From: Tranquillimonas alkanivorans
GTDB lineage: Bacteria > Pseudomonadota > Alphaproteobacteria > Rhodobacterales > Rhodobacteraceae
Assembly (NCBI RefSeq): GCF_900115595.1
Contig: NZ_FOXA01000021.1
Location: forward strand, 1 to 40,767
Reading direction: 5' to 3'
Length of the DNA: 40,767 nt
The notes beneath the pieces are model-generated. The model had not been told where the DNA came from, did not search any database, and saw nothing but the letters and a program-made list of their open reading frames with translations. Positions within the stretch are counted from its first letter, which is position 1, and every line of letters starts with the position of its first letter. Positions 39,384-40,767 of this stretch are shown here, in pieces. A program made the translations under genes and the position numbers.

Positions 39384-40268
39384 TCAGCCTTTCTCGTAGA
39401 GGCGCGCGACTGACGCTCCATCCTCCATGCCGTTTCCCGCTTCGGCCCAGTCCCGGTACTGGTGAACGCCGGTTTGCATCACCGGCAGGTCGAGTCCGAG
39501 ACCTTCGACGAACTTCGCAACCGACTTCAGGTCCTTGCTGAGCTGCCTCGCATAGCTACGCGGCGGATCGAAGTCCTCGGCCGCCATCTGCGTATAGATG
39601 CGCTGCAGGATCGTGCTGTCGGCCATCCCGCCCTTGAGCGCGCCGGGCAACAGGCTGGGGTCCATCCCCGCCGCCCGCATCACCGCCAGGATCTCGGCCA
39701 TCAACACGTAGTTCGCGCCGACGATCGCCTGATTGACGATCTTGGTCTTCTGGCCGGCACCGAGGTCGCCCATCCGCGTAATGTTGGGCGAGAGCAGCTC
39801 GAGGAGCGGCATTACACGCTGGCACGCCTCCTCCTCACCGCCGATCATAAGCGTAAGATTGCCCTCCTCGCCAGCCTGCGGCCCGCCTGACATCGGTGCA
39901 TCGATCCACGCTGCCCCGGTCGCCTCGGCGAGGCCGGCTCCGACTTTCTCCGTTGCCTCGGGCGAGGTCGTCGAGAGATCCACCAGCAGCGACGCCCCCT
40001 CGGCTCGCGCGAAGCCCAGGTCGCCGAGACAGACGCTCTCGATCGCGTCATCGCCGAGGACGCAGGTAAAGACGACTTCCGACGCGCGCCAGACCTCGGC
40101 GGGCGAGTCGGCCCAGACTGCACCCGACGCCTCGACCTCCGCAAACCGCTCCGGCTCAAGGTTCCAGACCGTCAGAGGCACGCCCTTCTGACGTAGCCGG
40201 CGCGCGATCGGCGCGCCCATGATTCCAAGGCCGACGAGCCCTGCGCGGGTGGACGTGCCGAATGCCAT
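39384..40268 (-). CDS. NAD(P)-dependent beta-hydroxyacid dehydrogenase (HIBADH family), paralogue 3
   Basis: A 294-residue enzyme closer to tartronate-semialdehyde reductase/2-hydroxy-3-oxopropionate reductases than the two plus-strand paralogues. Seen: AGLVGLGIMGAPIARRLRQK, VWNLEPERF with Asn/Glu suggesting NAD, LLVDLSTTSPEATEKV, AWIDAPMSGGPQAGEEGNLT followed by LMIGG, catalytic lysine in GAGQKTKIVNQAIVGANYVL, and the K-D-L motif in RQLSKDLKSVAKF. The ATG at 40268 overlaps the amidohydrolase stop by one base (TGATG), so the pair formed an operon before the IS insertion cut the upstream gene; its expression may now depend on the IS. Confidence 0.92.
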   Translation of the reverse strand: MAFGTSTRAGLVGLGIMGAPIARRLRQKGVPLTVWNLEPERFAEVEASGAVWADSPAEVWRASEVVFTCVLGDDAIESVCLGDLGFARAEGASLLVDLSTTSPEATEKVGAGLAEATGAAWIDAPMSGGPQAGEEGNLTLMIGGEEEACQRVMPLLELLSPNITRMGDLGAGQKTKIVNQAIVGANYVLMAEILAVMRAAGMDPSLLPGALKGGMADSTILQRIYTQMAAEDFDPPRSYARQLSKDLKSVAKFVEGLGLDLPVMQTGVHQYRDWAEAGNGMEDGASVARLYEKG

Positions 40269-40425
40269 CAGGTTCCTCCTGGTTTCAGGTTCTCGATGCG
40301 GTAGATGTCGATAGCGTTGGCGGCGAACAGCGCCCGCCGCTCCGCTTCGGGGAAATCTGCGGTAATCGCCGCAAAGCCGTCGAAGATCGTGCGAAACTCG
40401 CCGACCAGGCTATCGACGGGAAAGT
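40268..40425 (-). pseudogene. Amidohydrolase (TIM-barrel metal-dependent hydrolase), C-terminal remnant cut by an IS
   Basis: The last 52 codons of a gene read FPVDSLVGEFRTIFDGFAAI, then TADFPEAERRALFAANAIDI and YRIENLKPGGT, and stop by overlapping paralogue 3. F-P-V-D followed by a helical segment and A-L-F-x-x-N-A-x-x-I-Y-R is the signature C-terminus of amidohydrolase_2/2-pyrone-4,6-dicarboxylate-hydrolase-like proteins. Similarity starts exactly at the inferred end of the IS3-family element (40426), so the 5' part lies beyond the IS outside this window or has been lost. The remnant is not expected to be functional. Confidence 0.75.
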
Positions 40426-40767
40426 TGAACTGCCCCATTCGAGTGGTCCAGGTTGATTGTTAATGCATTGCCCTCCTTCGGTCGACGGTGACGATGGCTT
40501 CCGGGGCAGGCGGTCTGTAGCCCAGGGCGCTATGGGGGCGGATGGTATTGTAGTGGCGCCGCCATTGTTCGATGAGGATCTGGGCCTCGCGGAGCGAGTA
40601 GAAGATCTCCCCGTCGAGCAGCTCGTTGCGGAAGCGGGCGTTGAAGCTCTCACAATAGCCGTTCTCCCACGGTGATCCGGGCTCTATGAAGGCAGTTTTC
40701 GCGCCCACGGCTTCGATCCATTCACGGACCTTTCGGGCGGCGAACTCGGGCCCGTTATCGGATCTGA
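40426..40767 (-). mobile_element. IS3-family insertion sequence, partial (right end of its transposase gene)
   Basis: The element end is placed at 40426, where TGAACTGCCCCATTCGAGTG begins. It starts with TG as IS3-family ends do, and flanking amidohydrolase coding resumes at the previous base. The transposase gene reads leftwards toward this end, stopping 34 bases short of it. The other end is outside the window. Confidence 0.7.
40460..40767 (-). CDS. IS3-family transposase OrfB, C-terminal part (DDE integrase core)
   Basis: The visible 102 codons are RSDNGPEFAARKVREWIEAV followed by GAKTAFIEPGSPWENGYCES, then FNARFRNELLDGEIFYSLRE and HYNTIRPHSALGYRPPAPEA, ending RRRAMH. The second Asp (SDNGPEF) and the Glu (ENGYCESFN) of the DDE catalytic triad are present; the first Asp lies outside the window. 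The frame is intact up to the window edge, so the element may be active. The H-Y-N-x-x-R-P-H-S-A-L-G-Y ending is standard for IS3 OrfB. Confidence 0.93.
   Translation of the reverse strand, partial: RSDNGPEFAARKVREWIEAVGAKTAFIEPGSPWENGYCESFNARFRNELLDGEIFYSLREAQILIEQWRRHYNTIRPHSALGYRPPAPEAIVTVDRRRAMH

Noticed and set aside
1-40767. tRNA, rRNA, CRISPR arrays, riboswitches, integrase genes
   Set aside because: Read both strands for conserved cloverleaf ends, regularly spaced repeats and integrase motifs; none was recognised. Visual reading could miss a single tRNA.

Overview
The window is GC-rich DNA (by eye, GC in the mid-60s percent) whose gene content points to an alphaproteobacterium of the Rhodobacteraceae/Roseobacter type. 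The signs are four periplasmic-binding-protein transport systems (one ABC, two TRAP, one tripartite tricarboxylate), FCD-type GntR regulators beside catabolic operons, a DUF1127 small protein, a phage tail gene remnant, and IS66- and IS3-type insertion sequences at the two ends. No rRNA, tRNA or CRISPR array was seen. It reads as an accessory catabolic island: modules of regulator, importer and a few oxidoreductases or lyases, separated by scars of mobile DNA. Family assignments are from memory of the families; no search was run.

Layout: (1) 1-312, end of an IS66 element with partial tnpA. (2) 357-1106, a TauE/SafE-type exporter abutting a reverse-strand phage tail remnant (about 1113-1396). 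(3) 1642-7445, a GntR repressor divergent from an amino-acid-type ABC importer, a VC1184-type class V aminotransferase and a dihydropyrimidinase/hydantoinase. (4) 7470-7566, scar of a GntR gene. (5) 7583-11801 on the minus strand, SDR, FAD dehydrogenase, DMT exporter and IclR regulator, divergent from (6) 11964-15933, a TRAP importer with an atypical metallo-beta-lactamase-fold protein. (7) 16132-17357, a membrane protein split by a 10-bp tandem repeat, divergent from an SDR (17634-18368). (8) 18525-24837, two minus-strand operons around a LysR gene: SDR/RraA/DHDPS-like, and 2-hydroxyacid dehydrogenase/RraA/FMN 2-hydroxyacid dehydrogenase. (9) 25151-31229, TctCBA, GntR, 2-hydroxyacid dehydrogenase and glycerate 2-kinase. 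(10) 31492-31719, DUF1127 protein. (11) 32289-39281, a GntR divergent from a PdxA-like dehydrogenase, a second TRAP importer, two HIBADH-type dehydrogenases and a ribbon-helix-helix-like protein. (12) 39384-40425, a third HIBADH-type gene and the C-terminal stump of an amidohydrolase cut by an IS3-family element that runs off the window.

Working model (inference): modules 8 and 9 import a hydroxylated organic acid, oxidise it to a 2-oxo acid, cleave it by RraA/DHDPS-type aldol chemistry, reduce C2/C3 oxo acids to D-glycerate and phosphorylate that into glycolysis. Modules 3, 5/6 and 11 are independent uptake-and-oxidation units, each with its own regulator.

The most unusual feature is the 6.6-copy decanucleotide repeat at 17012-17077 inside the membrane-protein gene. 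The repeat is open in all three frames, and adding one unit or removing two would restore one continuous reading frame. It looks like a phase-variation (contingency) switch, in the OFF state in this sequence.
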